Source: Symbiodinium natans
Lineage: Eukaryota > Sar > Dinophyceae > Suessiales > Symbiodiniaceae
Assembly: GCA_905221605.1 (NCBI GenBank)
Contig: CAJNDS010000115.1
Location: 96,315 to 160,314, forward strand
DNA: 64,000 nucleotides
Reading direction: 5' to 3'
A program made the position numbers and the translations under genes. Below are positions 45,178 to 56,446 of the stretch, piece by piece (the first letter of the stretch is position 1; every line of letters starts with the position of its first letter). The notes under the pieces are model-generated. The model made no database searches, had not been told where the DNA came from, and saw only the letters and a list, made by a program, of their open reading frames with translations.

Positions 45178-45230
45178 ACCACGTGCCGCCCGCCGGCCGC
45201 GTGCCGCCCGCCAGCCGCGTGCCGCCCTCC
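45178..45230 (+). repeat. 18-bp GC-rich tandem repeat
   Basis: CGTGCCGCCCGCCRGCCG repeated about 2.7 times. Confidence 0.8.
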
Positions 45231-45489
45231 CCCCCGACCCCGACCCGCGAAGACATGCTGCGGAAAAAGGCGCGTGGAAAAGCAAAACAGCTTCTTGGCC
45301 TTCATGGGCGAACATGCGTGACCGGCACCGTGACCTGGCCAATGACCTCGTGTGGCGGCTTGGGCCTGGGGGAGCTGGTGCTGGCGTGGCGGTCTCGGAA
45401 GCCTCGCAAGCCGAGGCGTTTCTCCGTGCCCTGGGTGAGGAGCTGCCCACTTGGAATGTGGTGGGAGGCGGGGAGGCGGCCGGACATTG

Positions 45490-46226
45490 AGAGGGACGCT
45501 GGCGACCCGGAGTTGTTTAGGCTGGCAGCGCCTGGCATGCGAGGCGGTGGCGGATGAGCGGTGAACCAACCCTGCTGCTCAGGCACTGCTCCGCTCGAAG
45601 GCCGGGCCCTTGGCCGGCCGTGTTGTGACGGTGATACCCACCTGCCCGAGTGTTTTCCCGCCGCTGCCAGTCACGGCCAGGCGTTGCCGCTGTGGAGCCG
45701 CCGTGGACGTTCTGGGGGATCATCGCGCAGCGTGTGCGCAGTGGAGTTCTGGGCACGCGGGGGTACCCTGTGGAGATCTTGGAGGTTGCTGCAGCATCCA
45801 TTTGCCGTGAAACTGGCACCACGGTGGCCGAGAATGTGTACCTCCGGGACATGAACTTGTCCGTACGAGATGACAGGCGCTTTGGAGTGGCTGCCAATGG
45901 TCTGGACCTTTGGGGGGGCATGCAACTGGCAGTGATACGACGATGGTCACCCCAGTGCGCGGGCCGGACGGTAGGTGCAGCACTGCTCGCAGCCCAAAGA
46001 GCGCACCTATCCGGAGTTGCTGCGGTCCCGCCGTTGCCACCTCATCGTGCTCGCCATCGAAGTTGGGGGCCGGTGGGGTGCCGGCTGCTTCATTTGTGAG
46101 ACAGCTCGTGCGATGCTGAGCCCGCGCATTCCCGGCACCGCCAATGTCGACGGAGAGGTCCCCTTGCTCAGCGACCTCCTCGCTGATTCTTCCGAGGCCC
46201 CCCCAATCGCCAGCCGCATGCCCTGA
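45490..46226 (+). mobile_element. LINE copy 4: CCHC knuckle, endonuclease and 3' end
   Basis: Blocks: WQRLACEAVADE (about 45522-45555); ALLRSKAGPLAGRVV (45584-45628); knuckle CRCGAAVDVLGDHRAAC (about 45683-45733); ICRETGTTVAENVYLRDMN and DDRRFGVAANGLDLW (45800-45917); ERTYPELLRSRRCHLIVLA with IEVGGRW (about 45998-46077); and the end block VDGEVPLLSDLLADSSE to ASRMP (46148-46226). The Asp of the usual A-V-D-x-T motif is lost (LAVIRRWSP), and frames change several times. A dead copy, but the most complete 3' half in the window. Confidence 0.82.
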
Positions 46227-46339
46227 CCACCACACCTGCGCAGCGGTCGCCCCGTTGCAGACTGCGCGCCCACAAGTGGGTTGGCACTGGGACCGCGAGG
46301 ACAGCTGAAAAGGGTGCAAGGGGAAAAAAATGGACCACC

Positions 46340-46765
46340 AAGGCCGCAAGCTGCCAGGAGGCCAGGGCATGTCGCTGCACAGGCTGTCTGGACGGTGTAG
46401 GTTGGTGGTGCTTGGGGTTGAAGTCGGTGGACGTTGGGATGTTGAGGCAACACGTTTTCTGCGATTACTGGCAAGAAGCCACGCAGGGCATATGCCGGAA
46501 TGGCTGAAGGCCACGGCCTTGCTCGCGGGCTGGTCGACCTGCACAGGGACGGCGTGACTGGCGCAAAAAGGTGCGGCCTCGTCGGCCTGGGCGTGGCGGT
46601 GGTGGGGCATGCTCTCTGTCGCCGTCCAGCGCGCACACGCGTGGCCACGGGTCATGAGCCGGAGGTCGACCGGGTGCTGGAGCTGGCCGACCCGGAAGGC
46701 CCGAGCATGCCCGAGCAGGCTGCCGTGCTAGGGTACCACCCCCGTTCTAATCCGGTGGCTTGAAT
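46340..46765 (+). mobile_element. LINE copy 5: short 3' fragment
   Basis: LSGRCRLVVLGVEVGGRWDV and FLRLLARSHAG (46383-46490), then MLSVAVQRAHAW in another frame (about 46609-46645), match the element's conserved tail. Lacks everything upstream. Confidence 0.75.
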
Positions 46766-47084
46766 CCACCCCATCTCCCGCCTCCCCTGACAGCAGCCGC
46801 GCCTGGGTTGGTGAAACCTTTTTGCCCCCACAAGACCGTGGTGTGCGCGTGCGTGGAAGCCCCGTCGGCACGCATGAGTACATTGCTGCGCAGCTCCAAC
46901 ACCTTTCCGCTCAGCATCGTGCTTTCCTCGAGATGCTCAAGCACGTGCTAGTACCAAGTTTAGAAATGTAGAAATCATGTTCCATGACACGACTGCACTG
47001 TACCATGACGCCGCTGCTTTGTTCCATGACACAGTTCCTTGGGTACCACGTGTAGTTCAGTGTCCTGTCGTTATAATTTAGTGA
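46766..47084. other. Spacer with no gene recognised
   Basis: Short ORFs only. TTCCATGACAC occurs twice (46979 and 47021), hinting at a decayed tandem repeat that leads into the satellite at 47085. Confidence 0.4.
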
Positions 47085-47245
47085 TTTAGTTTCGTGACAG
47101 TTTCGTGTCATGTAATTCAGTGTCCTTTAGTTCAGTGTCCTCTAGTTCAGTGTCCTCTACTTCAGTGTCCTCTAGTTCAGTGTCCTCTACTTCAGTGTCC
47201 TCTTGTTCAGTGTCCTTTACCGCAGTGTCCTGTAGTTCCGTGACG
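47085..47245 (+). repeat. 15-bp minisatellite (TTCAGTGTCCTCTAG)
   Basis: About ten units of TTCAGTGTCCTCTAS with a few substitutions, in frame with a 15-bp period, so it stays open on both strands as Ser/Val-rich (+) or Glu/Asp/Thr-rich (-) peptides. No evidence that either is translated. Confidence 0.9.
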
Positions 47246-48400
47246 AAACCTTGCTTCGACACTTTCATTTCGACACTTGCTGCTTGGTGCTGTGCCTGGA
47301 GTCACCATGGCTCGCTCCCTTATGCCGGTTCCTGCTTGACCTGCAGGCCTGCTCTATATCCATTCCCATTCCGAGTGGAGATTCGCGCTGGAAACTAGAA
47401 GCCTGCACGGTGCTCGGAGGCAAGCGTGACGATGTCTTGTCGTTTGGACTGCAATTCTCCAGTCATTCCTTCATTAGGCCGGCCCCTTGTTCGGGCTGTC
47501 GCACTCATGTCTCGTTCTTTCTTTTTTACCTGTGTCCTAAGAGCTTCTGAAGGACTGCAAGAGCAGACAGAGGATGCTGGAGACGGAGAGGAAACAGAAG
47601 ATGCTGGAGAACAGCTGGCAAAGGCTTCTAGGGCTTCTGGAGAAGGAGACCAATTGGCACTGGAAGTGTGCAGTGCAGCCCTGGCTCGTTTGTGGCTTGA
47701 ATGTGCAGTGCAGCCCTGGCGGGGTGCCAGCTTCCTGCGATGCTGGTTGAGCGAGACCTTGATGACTCCGGCAACAAGGCATGTCGTTTCTGTGTAATTG
47801 CCTAGCGGTTTTTGATGACAGTCCCTGTGAGGCAACCTTGCTGCGTCGCCTTCGCGCTGCTGCTGGGAGTGCGAAAGTGTTCACATGTTCGAAGTGCTCT
47901 CGTGTCGTTACGGAGATGCCATGTGGAGACCGAAAGGAATGTTCAAGTTGTCGAACTCTCATGAAGCATCCAAGCATTGGGGGTTTTTTCGCGGCTGTTG
48001 CAGCTGCTCGCGCTGGTGCGGCGATGCTCTGGAGCGATATGCGAGAAATGGTACTCGAAAGCCTAAAGCCCCAAGCCCCAACACTTCTTCACACTTGGAG
48101 CCTGAATAGCAACCCAACACGAACACTGAACAAATTTGGACTATGTTGAGTAACTAATGCCCAGTAGGAGTTTCCAAGAATAGCTGAACTCATATGCCGA
48201 AATTCAGCACGCAGGTGAGAAGCTATCACTCGTTCGGAGAACGGAGCGAAAGTGATCTTGCGAATCGGAAACTAGCCCAGACGACACACTCTGGCGAGAG
48301 CTGTCAAAAAGTTAACAAGGCGTACGTTTGCAGTTGTTTTGACGTGGTACCTCGATTTTCAAGGCGGGGTACATAACTTGCCGTTTCAGGGTTCCAAACC
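47246..48400. other. No gene recognised
   Basis: Overlapping ORFs on both strands without motifs. A + strand segment 47880-48000 (FTCSKCSRVVTE and a later ECSSCRTLM) contains two Cys pairs, C-x2-C each, spaced like a small zinc ribbon; weak. Confidence 0.3.
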
Positions 48401-48429
48401 AACTTCTGTTTCATGGTTCCCACGCGTCC

Positions 48430-48960
48430 TCACGACCTGCAGGTCTCGTGGTTGCTCCTGCTGTACTGCGCGTCACCTCGCGCGCTATACTCTCTCCGCT
48501 TGCTCCCGCCGGCGCTCACTGCGGCGTTTGCAACCTCGCAATACCTCGCATGACCGAGACACCCTGGCGACAGTGATCCCTTGCCCCAATCGGCCGCTGC
48601 ACGTGCGCGCCTGTTTGCGCCATGGCCGGTTTGGCCTTCGCAGTGCCGCGGAGCACGCGCCGGCTGCCTATACTTCGCTGCCGCGCTCCGCCTCCAGGAG
48701 CCTGAGACGCATCGTCACCCACTTGCCTTGATGACACTGCGTCTGCTTCATCTCGCCCCTGCTGCCTCAGCTCTCTTGCCGGCGCTGTCCTGCTCCTGCG
48801 TGGCTGCGGCTTCTAGCTTCCGCCCTTCGGTGAGCTCCCCTTGCCAGCCCCCCGTTGGCCCGGCAGACCCTGACGAGCCTGTTGACACCACGCGCGGGCG
48901 GCAGCGGCGATTCCTCCGCCGGCCAATTCCGCGCTGCGCTTGACCTGGCCTCACTTGCCA
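48430..48960 (+). mobile_element. Fragment of a related LINE lineage
   Basis: LRHGRFGLRSAAEHAPAAY (about 48606-48665) is a diverged version of the GGLGLRSAE block of the LINE copies at 41.7-46 kb, preceded in another frame by RRRSLRRLQPRNTSHD. The HAPAAY continuation instead of HWASW marks a different subfamily. No RT or endonuclease motif is retained. Confidence 0.6.
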
Positions 48961-49079
48961 TGTTGAGGCCGGGGTTTTTGCTTCGAAGGTTCACGACCTT
49001 GCCCTGCTGCCCTGAGCTCGTGATCAATGGATCTGTCTTCCGAGCCCCTTGCCCCTCGATGCTGCAGCTCGCTGCCGCC

Positions 49080-49430
49080 GGCCCGCGAACACGCAGAGGG
49101 TCGTCGGTCTCGACAACGCAAAAACACAGAGTTTCTGCGCAACGCAAAAACATTCAGAGGGTTGGCGTTCACGCGATCACGACACCCCGCGACCATGCAG
49201 AGGGTGCTCGTTTTTGCGTTTCGACAGCGCAAAAACACGCAGAGGGTATCAGAGGGTTGGCGTTCGCACGATCACGACACGCCGAGACCACGCAGAGGGT
49301 CCTCGTTTTTGCGTTTCGACAACGCCAAAACACGCAGAGAGGGTCATCGTTCATGCGATCACGACACGCCGCGCCCACGCAGCGAGTCGTCGTTTTTGCG
49401 CTTCGACAACTTGAAAGCACGCAGAGGGTT
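49080..49430 (+). repeat. Hairpin-forming minisatellite
   Basis: Irregular units of about 60-100 bp built from ACGCAGAGGGT, CGATCACGACAC and GTTTTTGCGTTTCGACAAC. Each unit carries a self-complementary core: GTTTTTGCG (49210-49218) with CGCAAAAAC (49228-49236) around a 9-base loop, an imperfect pair at 49305-49331, and a half-lost one at 49392. Lies just beyond the last LINE fragment. Confidence 0.8.
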
Positions 49431-49724
49431 GGCATTTTTCTTATTTTTAGCCAAGTGCCTCGCCTCCCACCAGCCCTACCCCGCGCTTTACAACATGTTA
49501 AATTATAAATTTTAACCCGCCTCGGCCTGAGCTTGTGCAACGAGGCAGCCCAAACCGGGGTCGGGTGGGTGGGGGTTGGGGGGAAGGGTGTGCAGGCCCC
49601 TACAAAAGCAAAGTTTAAGTTTTTCTGGGTGCTCGGTACCTGAGTTGGAGCCCAAGTTTGGACCTGAAAAACTAATATCCGCCGCCTGAAAAGATTCTAG
49701 ATTGGTTTTGGTTCTAGGGATGCG

Positions 49725-49862
49725 GTTTTACGGTTTCAAACTTGGGTTTGGGGCTTTGGCGGGTTTTGGGTTTAGGGTTACCGTCTAAGGTTTTCGTTTT
49801 GGGTTTAGGGTTAAGATCTGGATTGTCAGATTTAGGTTGAAGGCTTAGGGTTGCTATCGTGA
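49725..49862 (-). repeat. Degenerate TTTAGGG tract (opposite orientation)
   Basis: Imperfect TTTAGGGTT/TTTGGGTTT units on the + strand, i.e. the complement of the CCCTAAA tracts elsewhere in the window. The intervening 49.45-50.1 kb also has a CATCACGCCATCCAT direct repeat (about 49962-50003) and no gene. Confidence 0.75.
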
Positions 49863-50099
49863 TTGTTCTGTAAGTTTCCCTTTTCTGCCACATACCAAGA
49901 CCAAAACGCCCACCTACGGCCCCAGGCTTCGGCGGATTTTAAGAGGAAAACTCACGAAATCCATCACGCCATCCATCCGGACATCATCCATCACGCCATC
50001 CATGTAACGACGACTCTTTAACGACAGCCAACTCCGCTGAAAACCCTCCGCCATGCTTGCGGAAAGAACATTGTGGGGGGGCGGCAACCTAACATAGTG

Positions 50100-52836
50100 G
50101 TGGTTTGCCTTCTATAAGGCTGGTCGAGATCCGGTGACCTTCAGGACTTCTTTCTCAAGGCTTGACCCCCTTACATGGAGTGCTTACCCACAGAGACCCG
50201 GAGAATCCCTCAGCGCCTTTCGGAGAATCAGGGTTGTCTACGGGCGGGTGCGGGATTCTCGGCAGGATTCCTCTAGGACTCCAGGGGTACCCTGCGGAAT
50301 TCTCTGCGAGATGTTTTGGGGTGGTCACTTTTTTGGGATTTGTTGTAGGACTCTGTGTGGGCGGGATTCTCTGCCTGGTTATTTGGGTGAGGGCACTCCA
50401 GGCATACTCTATTCGGCGGGCATTCCATGGGATTCTGTGGAAGGCACTCCAGGGATAGCCGAACAGCAAACAACTCGTCCACCCAAAGCAACGAGGACAA
50501 AGCACATGGTATCATGAACCGGCCTTCTGGTCGCTGCTGTGGGCCGAGCCAGAAAAATTTTGGACGATATGCACAGCGAGCTCAAGACCCAGAAAGACAT
50601 CCATCCTATTCCTAGTACTGATATGTCTGATATGTTGCCGCTCGATCCCGCACAACCCCGGCCATTATTCCTTAGGTGTTTAGCAGTCCGGATGTGCTCA
50701 GCCATGGAATGAGATCACATTCCCATGGGACATTCTGCGTCAACCGACTCTTCGGAGGTTGCCGCCCATGACCGTGGTGCACCAGCAGCTCCTTCTCCTA
50801 GCAGTCTACTTTGGGTGAGGATTCTGACCGGAAGCAAACTGCAAACTCCAAACACCTTGAGCGGAGACAGTATACTGAAAGTGTGCCGCTGGCTTGTTGG
50901 TCGGCCGCATACCTGGCGGCTGTATGTGACAGTGTCGGTCGGCAGGGGTCAAGGCCAGACTGAGATCGTGCATGTTCCGAGCCATGGGGATGTCAATTTC
51001 ACACACGCCCCCATTCCATTTACGCTTGAGGACATTGTAAGCTATGATTGTGGCATGGGTCCCCGAGCTAGTTCCTTAGCGTCCATGTCATTGGCATCTA
51101 CCCTCCTGGATCGGCGAATCCCTGAGATGATGCCCGTCCTATGATTGTAGTCCATTTTCTGCTGCACGGTTACCAGGGCTATCCTGGGTAAGCATCAGGT
51201 TGTGGTCACACCATTCAAGTTTGTCAGTTCTGCTTAAAGACCGGCGAAGCACTCGATGATGCATGTTGCAACCTCAGTAGTTGACCAAGGACAGTCAAGG
51301 TGTATCGCGTCCGGCGTATTTGCCAGGATTCTTTGGTCAGCGTGGCCCGATTGCCGATCAGCACGACGGAGTTGGCAGGCACTTCGAGAGAACATACGAT
51401 TTGCCTCGCCAATGGTTGCGGCATGATCACGATACGTTGCAGCTTCAATTGTTCGGTAAATGATTTGCCGAACTTGCAAAGCGTACTTGCGTATCCGCGA
51501 CGCCACTCCTTGGCGAAGTTCGCGCAAGCATTGGCGCAACTCCTGCAGGGAGAAGATGGTTTAGAAATATTGCAACAAGCCGTGCCAAAAGCCCTGCATC
51601 TGCCGAGAGCTGCGGAGAAAGTCACCAGCACAATGCAAAGCTTTCTAGTCTCCCTTTGCAATCAAGTGGCTTGGGGCTATGGGCAAACTTTCAGATGCAG
51701 TTGATGAATGATGTGCCGCATGCTGTAAGGGCATGTGAACAAGGCAACGAGAGACGCGTTTCTTTGTGCCTTGCAGCTGAGGTGAGCATGCTCTCTGCTG
51801 ACGAAAGCGACGCTGAGGTTATGCAAAGATTTGCGCCGCTGTCAAGAAGCATCCAAGACTTCATTGCAGAGTTCTTTGGCGACATTTTGCCAAACGTTTG
51901 CTTCCTCAGAACGGTTGTATGATGTCTTTTGGCTCATACCCAGTTGATATCCGTTTGCCAAGCGGTCAGGTGCACAAATGACTCTGCCGATGTGGCGTCG
52001 CTCACTGACGAGTGGCTGTGCGGAACTTTTGCCCTTTGTGCGCAAAAAGCCGGTGGTCAGAAACTCCCATCAATGCACCTCGGCCAGGCAACAGAGGAGT
52101 TACATTGTGGTTCAACTTGGTATTAGGTCCCCTTTGCCGAACCGCTCACAGGAACAGCTATATGATCAAGGAGTTCTTGAAGCAGGGGGAGCGCTACCCT
52201 GGATTCTCGGACGTGTTGGCAAGTTCCTTTTAGGATATGACTTTCTCCAATCGGCAGCTGATCCAGAAGGGCCTTGGCAGAAAAGACTGGCGGGTTGCCA
52301 GTTAGTTTGTTCTTTGCAGAAGAACACCTGCCAAAACTACAGGTCAGGCCTGTCCTTATGTCTATTGCAGACGGCTGTGGGCCTGCCAAGAAATTTGTGT
52401 TCGCACGGACGCAGCCTGTGGAAAGAAACGAAAGTTAATGGCCAGGTGCAGACATTTTGCCACGCGTACTGGCTTCTACACTGTTCTACACTCCAAGCAG
52501 GTTCTCTTGTCGCTGTAGCCTCCACCTTGACTGCTTCCTCCTGCTCCTCTTCCTCCTCCTTTCCCTGCCTGTATTCGCATCCCCCAAACACGGTGCATGA
52601 AGTTATCGGCCGGATGTCGCCGAAACTGAGTTATGGCCCTAACCCCATGCCCGGTGCCTGAAGCTAAGGCCGGCACAGCAAAGGCCTCACTGTTTAGGGG
52701 CTATCCGATTTGTGTAAAGTGCAGGATGTCGGGCAACCAGGCCAAGTGTCGGGATTATCTTGTAAGAAGTCTTTTCAGTGGCTGGCATCTTCGGTTGCAG
52801 AAAAAAAGTGGTTGTAGTTTGTGTGACTTCTCTAAG
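50100..52836 (+). other. Unassigned exon-like segments upstream of the third kinase
   Basis: Open + strand segments with protein-like composition but no recognised family: 50725-51144 (WVRILTGSKLQTPN, WRLYVTVSVGRGQG), 51500-51660 (LAKFAQALAQLLQGEDGLE), 51700-51922 (VRACEQGNERRVSL and later IQDFIAEFFGDILP) and 52100-52233. They may be exons of a gene preceding, or 5' exons of, the kinase at 52837. A GGGATTCT-type imperfect repeat lies at 50250-50450. Confidence 0.3.
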
Positions 52837-54410
52837 GAATAGACCACCTCGTGCCAATTGATTCCAACGGTGATACAGTTGCGGACTGGTTGAATTCTCC
52901 CCCGATGGTTCGCCGAGATTACGTGCCGAGAGAAGCCATACTCGGCAAAGGTATGTTTGGTACTGTTTGGCGAGCAATGGACTTACGATCTCTCCAGTGG
53001 TATGCTGTGAAGCGAAGCAACACCTCACGGCAAGCGACTGTAACCCGAGAGCGCGAGGTGACGAACCATGTTCTGATGAATCCGCACCCCTGCATCGTGC
53101 AAATCTTTGGCAACCACTACATTGAGAGTATTTCATGCTTCTCCTCGTTGGTGATGGAGTTCTGTGCCGGAGGAGACTTGCAGGACAAGGTGAATCAGGC
53201 TCACGGCGACCATGGTTATCGATTACCCAAGCAAGCCATGACTTGGTTGGGCCAGATCTTTCTCGGCTTGGAGCCTGGTTTTCACATTCTGATTACATCC
53301 AAGTTTGCCCGCAGATCTTTGTTTGTCTAATTAGCGAGTTTAAAGATCCCTCCCCGGCCTGCGTCAGCATCCACAATCTGTTGAGGAGCACCTGCACATG
53401 GTGCTGGGAACTTTGCAGCGTGACCTTAAGCCCCGGAACGTAGTCTTCTCTGATGACGGCCGGGCAAAGCTGACAGACTTTGGCATGGGCCGCATAGGCC
53501 TTTCTCGTGGAGCTTGTGTTGATGCTGTTTCTGTAACATGATCATGGTCATGAACTCTATGCCCTATGGACGATATGTGATATATGTCCTTCGCAATGTG
53601 TGGCATTAGTGACATGTTGGCTGATGAGGCTTGGTTTCTAACGGCGCCTTCACGCTGCAGAACTGTCCTCCAGGAAGTCCTGCTTATGTTGCGCCCGAGG
53701 TGGTGCTTCAGAAGCCGTATGCTGCTCCATTGGTTTAAGCAGTGTTCACCCTATTGTTTGGTGACTGTCACCAGTGCATGTGGAACGGTTCTTTTAGCTT
53801 GTAAGCCTGAAGCAGCACCAAGCACAACGACAAGGGTACTGTCAACCGTGTCAGCTGAGGACTTCAAAGCAGACATCTACTCATTCGGAGTGGTGTGCTG
53901 GAATGTGCTCAGTGGTGGTATTCGGGATTCCGGCGGGGACTGGTCAGCCCCGTGCTACACATTCTCTTCCCACAACTTCTCCAATCTTGCGAACAACCAC
54001 CGCTTATTGGAGAAGCATGTGCCTTTGCAGAGATCATTTAGGTGCATGCAGCGAAGCTTGTTCTCAAGTCAATCTGTTGGTTGTGCGAAGTGCTATCTTG
54101 ACGATTCCTGATTCAGGTCAGACACCCGTCCAGGCGAGGACGGCAGCTTTGTAGCTGCAAGCTTGCAAGTGCCTGCTCCACGTGAATCCATGCAGGTACA
54201 ACGTCCAAAGCACACCTTCAGAGGCTGCTGCGGAGTTTGTGCTGTTGCTGACAAAGCCGGATCCAGAGCAGCGTCCAGACCACGGCCAATGACTCAGATG
54301 CACACAGAGATTTCTTTGCAGCGGTGACTTGGAGGGCTTTGAAGGTGCTGGTGCTTCTGAGGCAAGATCCGCAGCGTGCGCTTCATGGCTTGCTTGAAGT
54401 TGCCCGCGCC
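52837..54410 (+). CDS. Third protein kinase, NEK-like, with HRD changed to QRD
   Basis: Exon 52837-53270 opens after AG|G and carries the glycine loop (LGKGMFGTVW), the catalytic Lys (YAVKRS), a helix-C Glu (EREVTNHV), HPCIVQIFG, and hinge VMEFCAGGDLQDKV. Exon 53386-about 53500 has the catalytic loop QRDLKPRNVVF and LTDFGMGRIG. Exon 53661-53722 is PGSPAYVAPEVVLQKPY. Exon 53855-53919 is FKADIYSFGVVCWNVLSGG. Exon 54196-about 54279 is AAEFVLLLTKPDPEQRP, with the subdomain XI Arg. The C-terminus is uncertain; candidate stops lie near 54400. The Asp of HRD, DFG and the Lys are kept, but His is Gln, which weakens the usual catalytic-loop packing. The GGDL hinge and FLGLEHLH helix resemble the NEK/ULK group; exact subfamily not certain. 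Confidence 0.85.
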
Positions 54411-56446
54411 GGATGCAAGAAGGAGCCAGATTGACGAGTGGATTCGCAAGCGGGAGAAAGGAGTAGACTAATCACGTTCTTTTGCGACAGACCACTCGAG
54501 TGGTCGTTGCTGATCGGGCATTAGGCCCTTGTTAGTGTTCCGAAGCAGTCTGCCCTTAAAGAGGGTATGCCTCCCTGGACATGGGACAGGGAGCGCATCT
54601 ACATGACTGTGGCAGCTTCAGAGCAGCTTCTTTATTGCTCCTGTGCAACATATGCTTGTGCCGGTTGGTGGAGCCTTCGGTGCTGCCCAGAGAGTTAGGT
54701 TATACTTCTCTGCCCCATCGCTAGTGGACAACAGCTCCAGACATCGCAACATGGACAAAAAGTGCACCTACATTCGCTGCAGATGCCTCCTGCCAGAGGC
54801 ATGAAGATGCTGACGATTGCACGGACTGCAGATGTGGCTTCAGACACTGTAGTGACACAATGGCTGCAGCTTGTGGAGACAGCAACGGCTGCGGCCCTTA
54901 CGGTGGTCAGCACGAAGTACTGTTTGGTGGCATGCTTCTCATGAGATCCACGCTGCCACATTACATGGACATCTCGTGCATGTGTGAGGTAGTCGCTCAT
55001 GGGCCGAGAACTCGGCGACGGTTGACAAAACTTGGCAGACACGTGGCACGTAATCCGCTTAGAAAATGCGTGCGACGCAGTACTCGATTCGCGGACCTCA
55101 GAATGACCAAGCACCTTCTCTCCGTCTCTCTATGTCCAGCGTCATGAGCAGAAAGGAGGAGAAATGCAATCGCAGAATGGCGAAGACTTCGTGAAACGAT
55201 GCCAAGCCCCAGGATTTTGCCAGCAGCCACGGTCAGCCGCTTAGCTGAGGTTGGGCAGCGAGCGCGGATAGGAACCAACCTCGTGACCATTCGGTGGGGG
55301 TATGCAGCCTCAGAACTGCGTCGCCAGCACCTATGCACGACGGACAACACAATTAACAGATTGACCAGGCCAGGAGAGCTGCAAGCCAGTACCTCATGAT
55401 TTGGTTTTTGGTCGCGATGTGAAGCCAGATGTGGCCATGTGAGATATGTAAGGCACCTGCAAAGCCGGGGGAGGCCAAGATCCCCGTACACAAAGAGCCT
55501 GTGTGCTTGGGCACCTTTTTTTCCCTGATGCAAAGGCCGGGTACACCGACACCAGTAAGCCTGTCCACATCTCAGTTATCACAGCTGCCGGCTGTCAAAG
55601 ATTGAGGCTCGGGAGTTGGGATCTGATCTGCTTTCGCCAAGGAGTCCGTGGAAGTAGTCGGGGTTGAGTACGACGAGGCAGACCGAATGGCTCCCATTGT
55701 TTTTAGAACGTGCAATGGGCTGTCGTCGCACACTCTTGCGCATCGTTGCTTTTGGCTCCACCCTCAAGTTAGAAGCTCAGTCCGAAACTAGGGAACGAAT
55801 AGAACATCACCTGCCCATTGTCCCTCAACTCTTCGCAACGTTTCCCAAGTTGATGTGACAGAGCATACTGGCCGGCGCCTGCGGCCCCATGCTGTTCATG
55901 ATGGCCATGGACTCTGGTATCGCCGATCCTCTTCTTGACACGGGAAGCCCGGAAGAAGCTCAGCACCACATTATGGAAGCTTGTGTGCCTTAACGCCTCC
56001 CTCACACGTCCTTGTTGCAGAAACCTGTTTAGGAATTGCCCCCTCCCCCCACTAGACGGATGGGGGCGCCATTGGCCCCGCCTGTTTTAGGACCAGTTGA
56101 ACAATACGCTGTGCTGTCCACCCTGTCGTCGCATTGTTGGTATGGCGGAGACTGTCCAGCTTGGTGCGCGTTTGTATCAACCCAGTTTTTGGTCTCGTGT
56201 GTGCTTGAACCTTTCGGCAGCCTCCAGGAGCTTACGTGCCCATCCCAACCCTCCACCCTGCCTCCACCACCCGAAGCCCCCCCTCCCCTGCGCCCACCCC
56301 CACTCAGTAGAAACTCTTCCCCTTTGAGGGGTGAAATTCTCGAGACATCTTTTAGTTGGATATACGCTGCGTATCGACGACTTGCCGGGAAGTGCCGGGG
56401 TCTTACAGGAGGTTTGGCTTGATGCGGACATGCTGGTGTTGAGATT
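54411..56446. other. No gene recognised between kinase 3 and the transporter
   Basis: Short overlapping ORFs on both strands. A + strand segment at 54760-55145 has scattered Cys residues but no clear motif. Proline-rich coding at 56250-56320 is probably non-coding or 5' UTR of the transporter gene. Confidence 0.35.

Noticed and set aside
45720-46655. 311-codon ORF on the - strand
   Set aside because: Antisense shadow of LINE copies 4 and 5, with no motif of its own.
47085-49430. Spaced repeats that could suggest a CRISPR array
   Set aside because: The 15-bp units are directly tandem without spacers and the 49-kb units are irregular; the genomic context is eukaryotic.
51919-51935. TTTTGGCTCA, resembling the end of the spliced leader
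   Set aside because: A ten-base match is expected by chance in 64 kb, and no full relic is present.
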